Positions 1-12,148 of a stretch of 64,000 nt of DNA are shown here, in pieces. Source of the stretch: SHZI01 sp964384525 (GTDB taxonomy: Bacteria; Pseudomonadota; Gammaproteobacteria; Steroidobacterales; GCA-2729495); assembly GCA_964384525.1 (NCBI GenBank), contig CAYLKO010000003.1:1-64000 (forward strand), in the 5' to 3' direction. Made by a program: the position numbers and the translations under genes. Positions within the stretch are counted from its first letter, which is position 1, and each line of letters opens with the position of its first letter. The notes beneath the pieces are model-generated. The model saw only the letters and a list, made by a program, of their open reading frames with translations. It ran no database searches and was not told where the DNA came from.

Positions 1-214
1 CCATGGACCGGTCGCGGGGTTGCTGGCTGTGGCAATACACGCAGCCTTCCGAAACGTAAACAGCCCGCCCGCGCAGTTCCGCGCTGGTGTAAGGCGCCAG
101 TCCCTCGGGCGGCGTGACGTCCCTGACCTGTATGTAAGGCAGAACGACCAGTGCGGCCGCGGCCAGGCTCAGCGTGACCAGCGCCCCGGTTACCAGCTTG
201 ACTTCACTTTCCAT
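1..214 (-). CDS. ccoO: cbb3-type cytochrome c oxidase, mono-haem subunit II (partial)
   Basis: Only the first 71 codons are present; the gene runs off the left edge. The product begins MESEVKLVTGALVTLSLAAA, with a membrane anchor at about residues 6-26, followed by a periplasmic part holding the c-type haem motif CVYCH (residues 61-65). CcoO carries electrons from soluble or CcoP cytochrome c to the CcoN catalytic subunit in the inner membrane. The ATG (214-212) overlaps the end of ccoN by 11 bases, so translation is coupled. The CxxCH motif and the position directly after ccoN make the assignment firm even without the C-terminus. Confidence 0.9.
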   Translation of the reverse strand, partial: MESEVKLVTGALVTLSLAAAALVVLPYIQVRDVTPPEGLAPYTSAELRGRAVYVSEGCVYCHSQQPRDRSM

Positions 215-1814
215 GACTGACCTCCGTGGCCGGCTGCCAGAACAGGGCAGCGCCGGTGCGCTGCGGCCCGAAGCGCAGTGCCATCGCAAAGAAGTGGCCG
301 ACAAACACCAGGTGTCCCAGCGTCATGATGGCCCCGCCGATGCTGCGGGCCTTGAGATAGGGCAGCGTCAGCAGCACCGATTCGATGAACGGTTGGGCAG
401 GATCGAGCATGGCCTTGCCCTGCAGCCAGCCGCCGATCGTCAGCGGCACGACATAGACGGTGATGCCGATCGTCACCAGCCAGAAGTGCAGGGAGATCAG
501 CCGGGGAAAGGGCCACTCCCAGTCCAGCACCCGCGGCATCATGAAGTAGATGGCGCCGAACAGCACCATGCTGACAAAGGCGTACATGCCGAGATGGGCG
601 TGCGCCACGGTGTAGTGCGTGAAGTGCGTGACGGCATTGATGCCGCGCAGGGCTTCGAACGATCCCTGCAATGAAGACAGGCAGTACATCAGGCCGCCGA
701 CCACCATGAAGCGCAGCGTCGGCGAGTAGCGCACGACGCCGACATGCCCGTACAGGGTGCCGCCCTGATTGACGGAAAAGGCGATCACCGGGATGATCAT
801 CATCACGCTCTGCACGATCGACAGGGTGACCAGCCAGCCGGGGATCGGCCCGCCGATCAGATGGTGGCCACCGACCTGTCCGTAGAAAAACGCGAGTGAC
901 CAGAAGCCGAGCAGTGACACGTTGTATGACACGATCGGCCGGCCGATGATCTTGGGCAGGAAGTAATAAATCGCGCCCACACTCACCGGTGTGAACCACA
1001 GGCCAAGCGCATTGTGGCCATACCACCAGTTCGTGGTGGCCTGCTGCACGCCCGTGTGCACGCCGGGGAGCTTCGCGACCAGAAACAGGAGGGAGATCCA
1101 CAGCAGTCCGGCCACCATGTACCAGGCGCTGACGTAGATGTGCTCCACATTGCGCCGGAAGACGGTCAGCAGGGCAGGCAGCACGATCAGGCCAAAACCC
1201 ATGAAAACCAGGATGGCGACCTGCCAGGGGATTTCCAGGAACTCCATGCCGTCGGTCCAGCCCGAGGCAATGGCGCCGATCCCGGCGGCGATGCCCGCGT
1301 TCAGGAAGGTGCCGCCCAGCATGACCCAGATGGGGCCAACGAGCTTCGTGCGCATCAGGCGCGGCAGCAGCCAGAGGATGACGGCAAGACAGCCGTTGGA
1401 AGACCAGCCATAGATCACGGCATTCAGGTGCTCGGTGCGGATCCGGCCGAAGGTCAGCCAGGCGTCGTTGACGAGCCAGTCGGGGGAATGCAGCTTGATC
1501 GAGGCGACCAAGCCGGCTGCCGAGCCCACCAGCAGCCAGAAGCAGGCGAAGGCGATGAACATGAAGACCGGAAACGCAGTGGAGCGGTCCGAGGCGATGC
1601 GATCCTCGATTTCAGCCGCATTGGCGGGCGACTCGGTGGCGCTCCCGCCCGTGGCCGGGTCATCGAACCGGCCGATCTCGCCCTCGGCAAAAATGACGGA
1701 GGCGGCAGCGGGGTTTTCGGCCAGCAGGCCTTTGCGCATCGACCAGATGAAGACAAACAGGCCGATGACCGACAGCAGGAATGCTCCCAGCAGGCTCAGT
1801 ACAGCGCTATCCAT
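204..1814 (-). CDS. ccoN: cbb3-type cytochrome c oxidase subunit I with CcoS-like N-terminal extension
   Basis: Catalytic haem-copper subunit (536 aa) that reduces oxygen at low concentration in the inner membrane. Ligand motifs are visible: RTEHLNAV (low-spin haem His), NWWYGHNALGLWFTP (CuB His), GGHHLIGG (two CuB His) and THYTVAHAHLGMY (haem His pair); the YY in VGAIYYFLPK suits the helix VII active-site Tyr of cbb3 enzymes. The family is usually about 475 residues. Here the first ~60 residues form an extra part: one membrane helix (about 5-24), then SVIFAEGEIGRFDDP, which resembles CcoS, normally a separate assembly protein. The ATG overlaps the stop of the upstream haemoglobin gene (ATGA), giving a trHb-ccoN-ccoO operon. 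Confidence 0.93.
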   Translation of the reverse strand: MDSAVLSLLGAFLLSVIGLFVFIWSMRKGLLAENPAAASVIFAEGEIGRFDDPATGGSATESPANAAEIEDRIASDRSTAFPVFMFIAFACFWLLVGSAAGLVASIKLHSPDWLVNDAWLTFGRIRTEHLNAVIYGWSSNGCLAVILWLLPRLMRTKLVGPIWVMLGGTFLNAGIAAGIGAIASGWTDGMEFLEIPWQVAILVFMGFGLIVLPALLTVFRRNVEHIYVSAWYMVAGLLWISLLFLVAKLPGVHTGVQQATTNWWYGHNALGLWFTPVSVGAIYYFLPKIIGRPIVSYNVSLLGFWSLAFFYGQVGGHHLIGGPIPGWLVTLSIVQSVMMIIPVIAFSVNQGGTLYGHVGVVRYSPTLRFMVVGGLMYCLSSLQGSFEALRGINAVTHFTHYTVAHAHLGMYAFVSMVLFGAIYFMMPRVLDWEWPFPRLISLHFWLVTIGITVYVVPLTIGGWLQGKAMLDPAQPFIESVLLTLPYLKARSIGGAIMTLGHLVFVGHFFAMALRFGPQRTGAALFWQPATEVSHGK

Positions 1815-2230
1815 CAGCCAGGCTCCGAGTGGGCTTCGAGCGGGAAGGCCGGCGTCAGCCGGTTGTGATGCAGTTCGTAACCGTACCAGAGACTCTGGGC
1901 GATGCGCTCCGCCAGGATGTCGGCGCGGTCACGCATGACCGGATTGGGGTGGTCAGCGGTGGTCTCGTGAAAGATCAGCAGCCAGTCCTGGAACAGTTCC
2001 TCGGTCAGCCCGGGCAAGGCCACATGGGCCGGCATGGGCATGCCGTGGTAGCGGCGCGTGCCGCGCAGCGTCGATGACCAGAAGTCGACCATCTTCGCGA
2101 GATGATGGGGCCAGTCGGTGACATGGCGGTCGAAGATGGGGCCGAGGCGTGGGTCCAGCCGTATCTGCGCGTAGAAGTTGTGGACAAGTTCGGTGATGTC
2201 CGCCTCGCTGCAGATATCGTCTTCGGCCAT
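1814..2230 (-). CDS. Group III truncated haemoglobin
   Basis: A 138-residue haem protein of the TrHb3 type, whose members bind oxygen or nitric oxide in the cytoplasm. Seen: VHNFYAQIR with the B10 Tyr, the FWSSTLRGTRRYHG segment typical of group III, PAHVAL carrying the likely proximal His, and a Trp-rich C-terminal half (DWLLIF, SLWYGYELHH). It is the first gene of an operon with ccoN (ATGA overlap), so it probably scavenges NO or buffers oxygen for the cbb3 oxidase. A purine-rich RBS (AAGGGGCA) sits just upstream, and the promoter and inverted repeat upstream are listed separately. Confidence 0.88.
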   Translation of the reverse strand: MAEDDICSEADITELVHNFYAQIRLDPRLGPIFDRHVTDWPHHLAKMVDFWSSTLRGTRRYHGMPMPAHVALPGLTEELFQDWLLIFHETTADHPNPVMRDRADILAERIAQSLWYGYELHHNRLTPAFPLEAHSEPG

Positions 2231-2244
2231 CGGGGTGCCCCTTT

Positions 2245-2267
2245 AAGATCTATGCGGCGCGTATCTT
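2245..2267. promoter_or_regulatory. NsrR-like 11-1-11 inverted repeat (candidate operator)
   Basis: AAGATCTATGC-G-GCGCGTATCTT is a 23-bp inverted repeat with perfect AAGAT/ATCTT ends. Its size, outer bases and 11-1-11 spacing recall the NO-sensing repressor NsrR (AAGATGYATTT half sites), though the inner bases match only partly. It overlaps the -10 element of the haemoglobin promoter, as a repressor site would. Regulator identity is inferred; no nsrR gene is in the window. Confidence 0.5.
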
Positions 2268-2290
2268 ATAAAGTGCCGCGTGCTTGTCAA
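2263..2290 (-). promoter_or_regulatory. Sigma-70 promoter of the haemoglobin-ccoN-ccoO operon
   Basis: On the minus strand TTGACA (2290-2285) is followed after 16 bases by TAAGAT (2268-2263). The -35 is a perfect consensus and the -10 matches 4 of 6. The start codon of the haemoglobin gene lies 33 bases downstream of the -10. Confidence 0.6.
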
Positions 2291-2337
2291 TGAAGGCCTG
2301 CAGCAAGGCTTGAATCCGGCTGGTTGGCAACAGCCCG

Positions 2338-2817
2338 TCAAAGGTAAGTCAACGGCAGCACCGTGGTGTCGATCACCCGGCGGAGCACGAAACTCGAGTG
2401 CACGCCCGACACGCCCTCGATGCGGGTGATCGTTTTCAGCAGAAACTCCTGGTAGGCATCCATGTCGGGTACGACCACCATCAGCAGGTAATCGGCATCC
2501 TGGCCGGTGATCAGGTAGCAGGCCTGGACTTCGGGGCAGGCCTGCAGTTTTTCCTCGAATTTGGCGAAGCGCTCCGGCGTGTGGCGATCCATCACGATAT
2601 GAATGATGGCCGTGAGGGACAGGCCCAGCGCCTTGCGTTCGAGCAGGGCAACGCGCTTCAGGATGATGCCGGCCGCTTCCAGCGCCTTGACCCGGCGCAG
2701 GCACGGCGAGGGCGACAGCCCGACCCGCTCGGCGAGCTCCTGATTCGTCATGCCGCCGTCGTGCTGGAGTGCATCGAGGATGCGGTGGTCGATTCGATCC
2801 AGTGTGGCAATATTCAT
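2338..2817 (-). CDS. Lrp/AsnC-family transcriptional regulator
   Basis: 159-residue one-component regulator. The N-terminal winged helix is typical: LDRIDHRILDALQHDG, then LAERVGLSPSPCLRRVKALE as recognition helix. The C-terminal RAM/AsnC ligand-binding domain follows (TAIIHIVMDRH, then CPEVQACYLITGQDADYLLM, where G-x-D-Y-L is the family signature). Start chosen at MNIATLDRIDHR because homology begins there; a longer frame to 2892 exists but would run into the palindrome region. It is divergent from leuA. Lrp proteins commonly act on branched-chain amino-acid genes and on themselves, so control of leuA is plausible but inferred. Confidence 0.88.
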   Translation of the reverse strand: MNIATLDRIDHRILDALQHDGGMTNQELAERVGLSPSPCLRRVKALEAAGIILKRVALLERKALGLSLTAIIHIVMDRHTPERFAKFEEKLQACPEVQACYLITGQDADYLLMVVVPDMDAYQEFLLKTITRIEGVSGVHSSFVLRRVIDTTVLPLTYL

Positions 2818-2851
2818 GGCATAAATAGCCTTTAATCTGGTGATATAAGCA

Positions 2852-2870
2852 ATGATATGCCAAATATCAT
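2852..2870. promoter_or_regulatory. Palindrome between lrp-type gene and leuA
   Basis: ATGATAT-gccaa-ATATCAT is a 7-bp perfect inverted repeat in the 131-bp divergent intergenic region, in an AT-rich patch unusual for this genome. The position suits an autoregulatory Lrp-type operator shared by both genes. Function is inferred from location. Confidence 0.45.
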
Positions 2871-2948
2871 GGGAATTTCGAGTGAAACGCAACCGGATTG
2901 CGCCGCCGAACCGCTAAACTGTGCGCCATGGACATTCGAGGTATCACC

Positions 2949-4616
2949 ATGGCTTACGACCACCGCAAATATGCCGCTTTCAAGCCGGTCCCCCTGCCGA
3001 ACCGGCAATGGCCGGATCGCGTCATCAGGAAGACGCCGGACTGGTGTTCAGTCGACCTGCGGGATGGCAATCAGGCGCTGGTCAAGCCCATGAACATTGA
3101 CCAGAAAACCCGGATGTTCCAGTTGCTGGTCGACATGGGTTACACGGAAATCGAGGTGGGCTTTCCCGCCGCCTCGCAGCCGGACTTCGACTTTGTGCGC
3201 AAGATCATCACGGAAGATCTGGTGCCGGCCGGCGTGACGATCCAGGTGCTCACCCAGGCGCGCGAAGACCTGATCGCCCGCAGCTTCGAGTCGCTGAAGG
3301 GCGCCCGCAAGGCCAACGTGCACATCTACAACTCCACCTCCACCATACAGCGTGAGCGGGTGTTCGGTCTCGACCGGGACGCGATCCGGCACATCGCGGT
3401 GCAGGGCGCCATGTGGGTCAGGGAGATGGCCGCCCGGGCGCCGGAGACCGACTGGGAGTTCCAGTATTCCCCCGAAAGCTTCACCGGCACGGAACTGGAA
3501 TATGCAGCGGAAGTGGTCAACGCCGTGATCGCCGTCTGGCAACCGGAGACGGGCCAGAAAGTGGTGATCAACCTGCCGGCAACCGTGGAGATGTCCACGC
3601 CGAACGTCTATGCGGACATGATCGAATGGATGTGTGCCCATATCGATCAGCGGGAGCGTGTGCGCGTGAGCCTGCATACGCACAACGACCGTGGCTGTGG
3701 CGTGGCGGCGGCCGAGCTGGGCGTGCTCGCCGGTGCTGATCGCATCGAGGGCCCGCTGTTCGGCAACGGCGAGCGCACGGGCAACATGTGCCTCGTGACG
3801 ATGGGCATGAATCTCTATTCACAGGGCATCGATCCGGGCATCGATTTTTCGGACATGCGCCGGATCATCGACACCGTGGAATACTGCACCGAGATCAGCA
3901 CGCATCCGCGCCACGCGTGGGCGGGTGAGCTGGTGTACACCGCGTTCAGCGGCAGCCATCAGGATGCCATCCGCAAGTCGCTGGCCCGGCAGCAGGCCGA
4001 TGAACCCTGGCAGGTGGCTTATCTGCCGATCGATCCGGGCGATCTCGGCCGTCGCTACGAGGAAGTGGTGCGCATCAACAGCCAGTCCGGCAAGGGCGGC
4101 GTGCTCTATGTACTCGAACGCGATTTCGGCATCACCCTGCCGCGCTGGCTGCAGATCGAATTCTCCAGGGTCGTGCAGCGGCATGCCGAGCAGACCGGTG
4201 ACGAAGTGGGCGGCACCGCGATCCGCGGGCTCTTCGATGCCGCCTACGTCACCACGGCCGACAGCTGGACCATGGGCAATTACGAAGTCAGCCGTGACGC
4301 CGATCGGGTCCGCGTGCAGGCGCACATCGGCAAGGGCACCTTCGGCGGCGAAGGCAACGGCGCGGTGGAAGCCCTGATGGATGCGATGAATCGCGCCTAC
4401 GGTGTCCGCGGCCACGTTGAAGGCTTCGACGAGTTCGCCCTCGGCAGCGGTACCGAAGCCAAGGCCATGGCCTGCATCAAGCTGCGCATCGGTGATGACT
4501 TCACGGCTGGTGTGGCCCTGGCGGATGACACCACCACGGCCACGCTGCAGGCGGTGTTGAGTGCGATGGCAAGGCAGCCCTTTGCGCGGCAACCCGCGGC
4601 CCGGCGTGCCGGGTAA
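2949..4616 (+). CDS. leuA: 2-isopropylmalate synthase (long, type II)
   Basis: First committed step of leucine synthesis: acetyl-CoA plus 2-oxoisovalerate gives 2-isopropylmalate. 555 residues, the length of type II LeuA. Motifs: SVDLRDGNQAL (substrate and metal Asp), EIEVGFPAASQPDFDF, SLHTHNDRGCGVAAAELG (metal-binding HTHND), GNGERTGNMCLVTMGMNL, and a C-terminal LeuA dimer/regulatory domain from about residue 420 (GEGNGAVEALMDAMN), the usual site of leucine feedback. Start taken at MAYDHRKYAAF because GAGG lies 7 bases upstream and homology starts there; ATGs at 2928 and further upstream are possible. It is convergent with glgB and stands alone, facing the Lrp-type regulator. Confidence 0.95.
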   Translation: MAYDHRKYAAFKPVPLPNRQWPDRVIRKTPDWCSVDLRDGNQALVKPMNIDQKTRMFQLLVDMGYTEIEVGFPAASQPDFDFVRKIITEDLVPAGVTIQVLTQAREDLIARSFESLKGARKANVHIYNSTSTIQRERVFGLDRDAIRHIAVQGAMWVREMAARAPETDWEFQYSPESFTGTELEYAAEVVNAVIAVWQPETGQKVVINLPATVEMSTPNVYADMIEWMCAHIDQRERVRVSLHTHNDRGCGVAAAELGVLAGADRIEGPLFGNGERTGNMCLVTMGMNLYSQGIDPGIDFSDMRRIIDTVEYCTEISTHPRHAWAGELVYTAFSGSHQDAIRKSLARQQADEPWQVAYLPIDPGDLGRRYEEVVRINSQSGKGGVLYVLERDFGITLPRWLQIEFSRVVQRHAEQTGDEVGGTAIRGLFDAAYVTTADSWTMGNYEVSRDADRVRVQAHIGKGTFGGEGNGAVEALMDAMNRAYGVRGHVEGFDEFALGSGTEAKAMACIKLRIGDDFTAGVALADDTTTATLQAVLSAMARQPFARQPAARRAG

Positions 4617-4642
4617 AGGTCGGGTAGAGGCCGGGTAAAGGT
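4610..4642 (+). repeat. Three tandem 11-bp repeats at the leuA stop
   Basis: CGGGTAAAGGT, CGGGTAGAGGC, CGGGTAAAGGT follow one another directly. The leuA stop TAA lies in the first copy, so extra copies do not change the protein. This fills the short convergent gap to glgB; no hairpin terminator is visible. Confidence 0.7.
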
Positions 4643-4645
4643 CAG

Positions 4646-6553
<1,908 letters not shown>

Positions 6554-7623
6554 GAGTGACAGTATGACGGACTGGATGATCTACGGTGCGAACGGCTACA
6601 CAGGCCGGTTGATCGCCGCTGAAGCGGCACGGCGCGGGTTGCGGCCCATCCTCGCTGGACGAAACCAGCAAGCGCTGGAAGAACTGGGCAGCCGCCTGGG
6701 CCTGCCGATCCGGGTGTTCGATCTGGCCGATGCAACCGGTGTGGCGCGTGGCCTGAAGCAGGTGGCGCTGGTTCTGCACTGTGCCGGGCCCTTTGCCGCA
6801 ACCTGCGAACCGATGCTGGAGGGTTGCCTGGCAACGGGCACCCACTATCTGGACATCACCGGCGAGATCGACGTGTTCGCCCATTGCCATGCGCTGGGCC
6901 CGCGGGCAGCAGACCGCGGCATCGTCATCGTGCCCGGTGCCGGCTTCGATGTGGTGCCGACGGATTGCATCGCGGGCTTGCTGAAGCGCAAGTTGCCGGA
7001 TGCCACGTCGCTCGTGCTGGCCTTCGAGGCGCCGGGCGGCATGAGTCCGGGCACCAGGAAAACCGGCATCGAAGGCCTTGCGGCCGGCGGGCGGATCCGG
7101 CGGCAGGGACGGCTGGAATCCGTGCCCTGGGCCTTCAAGGTTCGCACCTTCGATCGCGATGGCCGGGCACGCACGGCGATGACCATTCCCTGGGGGGACC
7201 TGTACACCGCGTGGATCTCCACCCGGATACCCGACATCGAGACCTATCTGGTGGCATCACCCAAGGCCATCGCGGCAGCCCGGCGGGCGAACCGGCTCAA
7301 GGCCTTCCTGCAGATGCCCGGCGTCGTGGCCTTTCTGCAGCGACGCGCCACCCGGCGGGTGCAGGGGCCGGACGCGGCGACGCGCGCCCGCACCCGTGCC
7401 AGGATCTGGGGCGAAGTGCGCAATGCCGCCGGAGAATTCCGGCAACTGCAGCTGGCCACGCCGAATGGCTACGACCTGACCGTGACGGCGGCGCTGGGCA
7501 TCGTCGAGCACCTGCTGAACCACACGGTGCCCGGCGGCTACTACACGCCGGCGATGCTGATGGGCCCGGAATACGTTCTGCAACTGCCCGGTGTCGAAGT
7601 CACGGCAGCCGGTCCGGTTGCGG

Positions 7624-9531
<1,908 letters not shown>

Positions 9532-9622
9532 GGCAGGGAAGAGCAAGTCGGCAAAATGAGGCGCGCATTATACTGACTGGCGCCGGGGGCTCATCCCCCG
9601 TGAGCCGGCCCTGCAATGCAGC

Positions 9623-10585
9623 TCAGGATTCGGCCTCGATCAGTTCCAGCCATTCTCCGGCCGGCCCCTCGATGACCATGGCGCGCCGGCCGGCAAAGGG
9701 CGGCGTCGTCAGTCTCTGGGGCGGTGCGCGGGCCGGCACGGGGATGTCGTCGAGGCTTGCCACCAGAAAACTGACCATCGCCATGCCGGCCGGGAGCCGG
9801 CCGCCCAGCCGCGGGCGGGGTTGCACGGTCGCCGGATATTCATCCAGTTCCAGCAGAAAGCGCCGCCCCGGGATCCGGACGATCGAGGTGGGAAAAATCG
9901 TGTCGGGTTCCACACCACAGCCATGGGCCGCGATCGGGTTGATGAAGGGCATGTGATCCAGGATGCGCAGGCCCATGGCGCCGCCATAGAAGGCCTGCAT
10001 CGCATCCGACGACGGCCCGCCGGTGGTGACGATGAACACGCGATCGACTTCCGAGCGGGCGCCATGCAGCCCATAGCGGCTGCCGCCCGGCAGGAGGCGG
10101 GTGAAGTAGAGATGTTCGCCCGACGGTCCCAGCACCTGCATGGCCCGCGGCGCCCGTGGCCGGGGATAAAGATCATTGGGGCCGCCCAGAATGCGAAACG
10201 GCGACGCGCGCAGTCGCCCTGCCAGTGCATCCACGTCTTTCACCAGCAGTTCCGTGGCATTCCAGCCGGTCGTCATCGGCGGCCCGTAACCGCCGCGATC
10301 CGGTGACTCGATGAAACGGATCCACGTGGGCTGGCCGCTGGCCGGCTGCAGCAGCGCGTAGCGCTGGCCGACAGCGCCCGGGCTGCCCCACAGGGTGCAC
10401 AAGTCGGCGTCGAGTTGTCCCCGGGCCGTGACCGCATGACCGAGAAACTGCTGCCAGGCCGCGATGGCAACATCCAGATCCGGCACGCAGTGCGTGACGA
10501 TGGCAACGTGCTGCAACAGTTTGCGCCGGTCTTCCAGCCCGGAGTACCGGGTGGCCACTTCCTCGCCGCCGATCACGGCGTTCAT
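9623..10585 (-). CDS. VOC (glyoxalase/bleomycin-resistance fold) protein
   Basis: 320 residues with two VOC-type halves: one beginning LQHVAIVTHCVPDLDVAIAAWQQ and ending PSGEHLYF, the other beginning EVDRVFIVTTGGPSSDAMQAFY and ending GPAGEWLELIE. VOC proteins are metal-dependent enzymes or binding proteins; the substrate is not evident. The ATG overlaps the srkA stop (ATGA), so the two are coupled. A GGGGG-atgag-CCCCC hairpin without a U-run follows the gene (9586-9600). Confidence 0.75.
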   Translation of the reverse strand: MNAVIGGEEVATRYSGLEDRRKLLQHVAIVTHCVPDLDVAIAAWQQFLGHAVTARGQLDADLCTLWGSPGAVGQRYALLQPASGQPTWIRFIESPDRGGYGPPMTTGWNATELLVKDVDALAGRLRASPFRILGGPNDLYPRPRAPRAMQVLGPSGEHLYFTRLLPGGSRYGLHGARSEVDRVFIVTTGGPSSDAMQAFYGGAMGLRILDHMPFINPIAAHGCGVEPDTIFPTSIVRIPGRRFLLELDEYPATVQPRPRLGGRLPAGMAMVSFLVASLDDIPVPARAPPQRLTTPPFAGRRAMVIEGPAGEWLELIEAES

Positions 10586-11580
10586 GCCGGCTCCCAGCGC
10601 AAGGGTTCTTCATCCATCAGGGCAATCTGTTCACGTAGTGCCAGCACATGTTCATCCCAATAGCGTTGGCCGCCGAACCACGGGAAGGCCACCTTGAAGG
10701 CCGGGTCTTCCCAGCGGCGCGCCAGCCACGCTGCGTAGTGCATCAGCCGCAGGGTGCGCAGGGCTTCGATCAGGTTGAGTTCCGTTGCGTCGAAGTCGCG
10801 AAATTCCGTGTAGCCGGCCAGCAGTTCGGCGAGCTGCGGGGTCTGCTCGAAGCGATCGCCGGAGAGGAACATCCACAGGTCCTGGATCGCGGGGCCGGTG
10901 CAGGTGTCATCGAAGTCCACGATGTGCAGCACGTCGTCCAGCACGAGAACGTTGCCCGGGTGGAAGTCGCCATGCAGCCGCAGCTCGCGTGGCTCGCCGG
11001 CCCGCTCGTAGCAGAGTTGCACGCGATCCAGGGCGGCCTCGCAGACGCTGTCGTAGGCGGCGCGGATGTCAGCCGGAATGAAGCCTGCCTCGAGCAGGAA
11101 CTGCCGGGAGGTTTCGCCGTAGGAGTGCAGGTTGAGCCGTGGCCGATGCCGGAAGCTGGCCCGCTGGCCGCACAGATGGATCCGGCCGACGAAGCGGCCC
11201 AGTTGTCGCAGCAGCTGCAGGTCGTCGAGTTCCGGCGCCCGGCCACCAAAACACGGCGAGACGGAAAAGCGGAATGCGCCGTGGTGATGGAGGGTGTGGC
11301 CGGCATGCTCCAGCGGGGCGGCCACGGGGATCTCGGCTTCGCCCAGTTCATGGGTGTAGTCGTGTTCTTCCTGGATGGCCGCGTCGGACCAGCGGCCGGG
11401 TCGGTAGAACTTGGCAACCACGGGTGCTGCGTCTTCGATGCCGACGCGATACACGCGATTTTCATAACTGTTGAGGGTGAGCAGGCGGCCGTCACACGGC
11501 AGGCCGAGGCTCTCCACGGCAGACAGGATGTCGTCGGGCGACAGACCCTGGTAGGCCAGGGTGTCATCAGTGAGGCTCAC
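10582..11580 (-). CDS. srkA: Stress-response serine/threonine kinase SrkA (YihE)
   Basis: Kinase-like fold of the aminoglycoside phosphotransferase superfamily; in E. coli it protects against stress-induced death. Motifs: LNSYENRVYRVG (nucleotide loop), VVAKFYRPGRW (ATP-binding Lys), LHGDFHPGNVLV (catalytic Asp) and HIVDFDDTCTGPA (metal-binding DFD). A GTG start at 11580 gives 332 residues, close to the 328 of E. coli; the longer open frame to 11754 would overlap the opposite gene and has no homology. It is followed with ATGA overlap by the VOC gene. Confidence 0.9.
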   Translation of the reverse strand: MSLTDDTLAYQGLSPDDILSAVESLGLPCDGRLLTLNSYENRVYRVGIEDAAPVVAKFYRPGRWSDAAIQEEHDYTHELGEAEIPVAAPLEHAGHTLHHHGAFRFSVSPCFGGRAPELDDLQLLRQLGRFVGRIHLCGQRASFRHRPRLNLHSYGETSRQFLLEAGFIPADIRAAYDSVCEAALDRVQLCYERAGEPRELRLHGDFHPGNVLVLDDVLHIVDFDDTCTGPAIQDLWMFLSGDRFEQTPQLAELLAGYTEFRDFDATELNLIEALRTLRLMHYAAWLARRWEDPAFKVAFPWFGGQRYWDEHVLALREQIALMDEEPLRWEPA

Positions 11581-11722
11581 GGGCGGGCCCGTGGCTGATG
11601 GCGGGATCCGATGATGATTGCGGTGTCTGTCACCCGCTGGATGGTAGCAACTTCGATCGGGATTTCGGGGCTGCCGGTGCCGTCTGGTATCCTTCAAGGC
11701 TGTTTTCTGCGGATACACGCCG

Positions 11723-12133
11723 ATGGCTGACGATGCACTCGATCTGGAACTCAAGATGGAGGAGACCGACCTCTATCAGGAAGAAATATTCACTGACCGT
11801 CGGGTCGGCACGATTCAACGCCTGAGTCCCATCGACAAAACCGGCAAGCCGGACCCGGCCCGCCCGGTGCTGTATGTGGGCCAGACGCAGCTGATGTCGC
11901 GGATGGGCGCGTTGCCGCTCAGCTTCGAAATTCCGGGCAGCACACTGGAAGAGGCGATCACGAATTTTCCGACGGCGGCCAATGGCGCCCTGCATGACAC
12001 GATGCAGAAGCTCGAGGAAATGCGGCGTGACCAGGCTTCGTCACTGATCGTCCCCGAGGCGGGTGGCGGCTTCGGTGGCGGCATGTCGGGCGGTGGCATG
12101 TCCGGTGGCGGCGGCCGGATCCGGATGCCCTGA
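11723..12133 (+). CDS. Hypothetical protein with Gly-rich tail
   Basis: 136 residues, not recognised. The N-terminal part is acidic (MADDALDLELKMEETDLYQEE), the middle is an ordinary soluble sequence (TLEEAITNFPTAANGALHD), and the end is a low-complexity tail of GGG(F/M)SGGG repeats finishing RIRMP. There is no signal peptide or membrane segment. It sits alone between the divergent srkA and the convergent CadC-like gene. Confidence 0.65.
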   Translation: MADDALDLELKMEETDLYQEEIFTDRRVGTIQRLSPIDKTGKPDPARPVLYVGQTQLMSRMGALPLSFEIPGSTLEEAITNFPTAANGALHDTMQKLEEMRRDQASSLIVPEAGGGFGGGMSGGGMSGGGGRIRMP

Positions 12134-12148
12134 AGCGCCCGCTCGCGG

